This document shows, one piece after another, positions 5,980 through 6,592 of a DNA stretch of 6,592 nucleotides. Origin of the DNA: an uncultured Lachnobacterium sp. Its GTDB lineage: Bacteria > Bacillota > Clostridia > Lachnospirales > Lachnospiraceae. The position numbers and the translations under genes were made by a program. Positions within the stretch are counted from its first letter, which is position 1. Every line of letters starts with the position of its first letter. Location of the stretch: NCBI GenBank assembly GCA_900549895.1, contig URQG01000108.1:1-6592 (forward strand), written 5' to 3'. The notes beneath the pieces were generated by a model. That model did no database searches. It had not been told where the DNA came from and worked only from the letters and a program-made list of their open reading frames with translations.

Positions 5980-6399
5980 ATGACAACACAGGAAATTATG
6001 GAAATCCTGCCGCATCGACAGCCGTTTCTGCTGATCGATACCGTGGAGGAATTAGAGCCTGGCGTGCGCGCCGTGGCAAAGAAGAATGTGACATATAATG
6101 AGCCGTATTTTGCCGGACACTTTCCGGGAAACCCGGTGATGCCGGGGGTACTGATCATTGAGGCTTTGGCGCAGACGGGTGCGGTAGCGATCCTGTCGCA
6201 GCCGGAGTGGAAGGGAAAGACGGCATACTTTGCAGGCATCAATCAGGCAAAATTTAAGCAGAAGGTCGTACCGGGCGATACGCTCGAACTTGAGACGGAA
6301 ATCATCAAGGTTAAGGGACCGATCGGTGTGGGTAAGGCGGTTGCCTGTGTCAACGGAAAGTTAGCCTGCTCCGCAGAACTGACATTTGCAATTGGTTGA
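5980..6399 (+). CDS. fabZ: 3-hydroxyacyl-ACP dehydratase
   Basis: Removes water from (3R)-hydroxyacyl-ACP to give trans-2-enoyl-ACP, the FabK substrate. From the ATG at 5980 the protein has 139 residues, the normal length of a single hotdog-fold FabZ. The typical LPHRQPFLLID stands at residues 10-20. The active-site His47 lies in YFAGHFPGNPVMPG (43-56) and Glu61 in IIEALAQTGA (59-68), the His/Glu pair split over the dimer interface. An in-frame ATG at 5968 overlaps the GGAGG and is unlikely to be used. The start is 16 bases after fabF. Some Firmicutes carry a FabZ relative, FabN, that also isomerises the double bond to make unsaturated chains; sequence by eye cannot decide between them, and FabZ is the simpler call. 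The stop lies at the base of a hairpin. Confidence 0.94.
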   Translation: MTTQEIMEILPHRQPFLLIDTVEELEPGVRAVAKKNVTYNEPYFAGHFPGNPVMPGVLIIEALAQTGAVAILSQPEWKGKTAYFAGINQAKFKQKVVPGDTLELETEIIKVKGPIGVGKAVACVNGKLACSAELTFAIG

Positions 6400-6400
6400 T

Positions 6401-6431
6401 GCATGCGGTACATCTGTGATGTATCGCATGC
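6401..6431. other. Strong hairpin at the fabZ 3' end
   Basis: The arm GCATGCGGTACATC (6401-6414) pairs with GATGTATCGCATGC (6418-6431): 14 pairs, one of them G-U, around a TGT loop. Pairing can continue outward to about 6396-6436 through the fabZ stop codon. No T-run follows, so it is not a standard intrinsic terminator. It may protect the 3' end of the upstream message, mark a cleavage site or attenuate translation. Confidence 0.7.
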
Positions 6432-6470
6432 GTCAGCCCATCGGCGTAGCCGATTTGGAATGGGCTGATG
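6431..6470. other. Second hairpin with nested stem
   Basis: TCAGCCCAT (6433-6441) pairs with ATGGGCTGA (6460-6468), extendable by a G-U and a C-G pair to 6431-6470. Inside, CGGC-GTA-GCCG (6442-6452) forms a small stem, leaving a 7-base bulge at 6453-6459. Its lower arm overlaps the extended part of the preceding hairpin, so the two could compete. No U-tract follows. The gap continues with T/A-rich sequence to the next start. Confidence 0.6.
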
Positions 6471-6513
6471 TTCAAAGATGTGTCAAGTTTTCTATTATTA
6501 AGAGGAAAAAGTT

Positions 6514-6592
6514 ATGTTATTTAAGAAAAATATAAAGACGGAGCCTGCGCAGGAAAGCACACAGACTCAAACCCAGACAGTAGAACCGGTGC
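6514..6592 (+). CDS. Start of the next operon gene, partial; possibly accD
   Basis: An ATG at 6514 with AGAGG 8 bases upstream (6501-6505) opens 26 codons that run off the window. The visible peptide is MLFKKNIKTEPAQES followed by a Gln/Thr-rich stretch (TQTQTQT) and VEPV: a short basic N-terminus and then a low-complexity linker. No domain is reached. Clostridial fab operons usually continue with acetyl-CoA carboxylase genes. An MLFKKN-like basic start would suit the carboxyltransferase beta subunit AccD before its zinc ribbon, and it does not suit AccB or AccC. This is inference from context; the identity is not established. Confidence 0.5.
   Translation, partial: MLFKKNIKTEPAQESTQTQTQTVEPV

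Noticed and set aside
6401..6470. Intrinsic terminator ending the fab operon
   Set aside because: Neither stem is followed by a run of T, and a gene with its own ribosome binding site follows on the same strand.

Overview
The window looks like a contig end from an anaerobic Firmicute, most likely a gut Lachnospiraceae-type Clostridium relative. This rests on the order acpP-fabK-fabD-fabG-fabF-fabZ, the use of FabK as enoyl-ACP reductase, strong GGAGG-type ribosome binding sites, and a secreted GLUG-like repeat protein next door. The taxonomic call is inference, since no rRNA or other marker gene is present.

Layout. Bases 1-30 are not biological: they are the last 30 bases of the Illumina Nextera read-1 transposase adapter, ending in the 19-base mosaic end. 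From 31 to 1580, on the minus strand, lies a secreted surface protein with a signal peptide and about eight degenerate 31-41-residue repeats of a beta-helix/GLUG-like type. It is cut off at its C-terminus by the contig end, and its frame runs open into the adapter. Bases 1581-1822 are a divergent intergenic region with back-to-back promoters. The rightward promoter (TTGACA-17-TATACT) is overlaid by a striking operator array: three 13-bp boxes of the form TTTGCCNATCAAA at an exact 16-bp pitch, the third inverted, plus a fourth, degenerate box on the -35.

From 1823 to 6399 six tightly packed plus-strand genes form one type II fatty acid synthesis operon. acpP is the acyl carrier, fabD loads malonate onto it, fabF condenses, fabG reduces the ketone, fabZ dehydrates and fabK reduces the enoyl group, so a complete elongation cycle is encoded. 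The initiating synthase fabH is not in the window, and neither is an acetyl-CoA carboxylase gene unless the last partial gene is one. Starts of fabD, fabF and fabZ are better placed 9 to 27 bases downstream of the longest open frames, because the Shine-Dalgarno sequence lies at or after the upstream start codon. After fabZ, two adjacent hairpins without a U-tract precede a partial reading frame (6514 to the end) that is probably the next operon gene, perhaps accD.

I found no RNA gene, CRISPR array, insertion sequence or phage gene. The part most worth following up is the phased operator array upstream of acpP.
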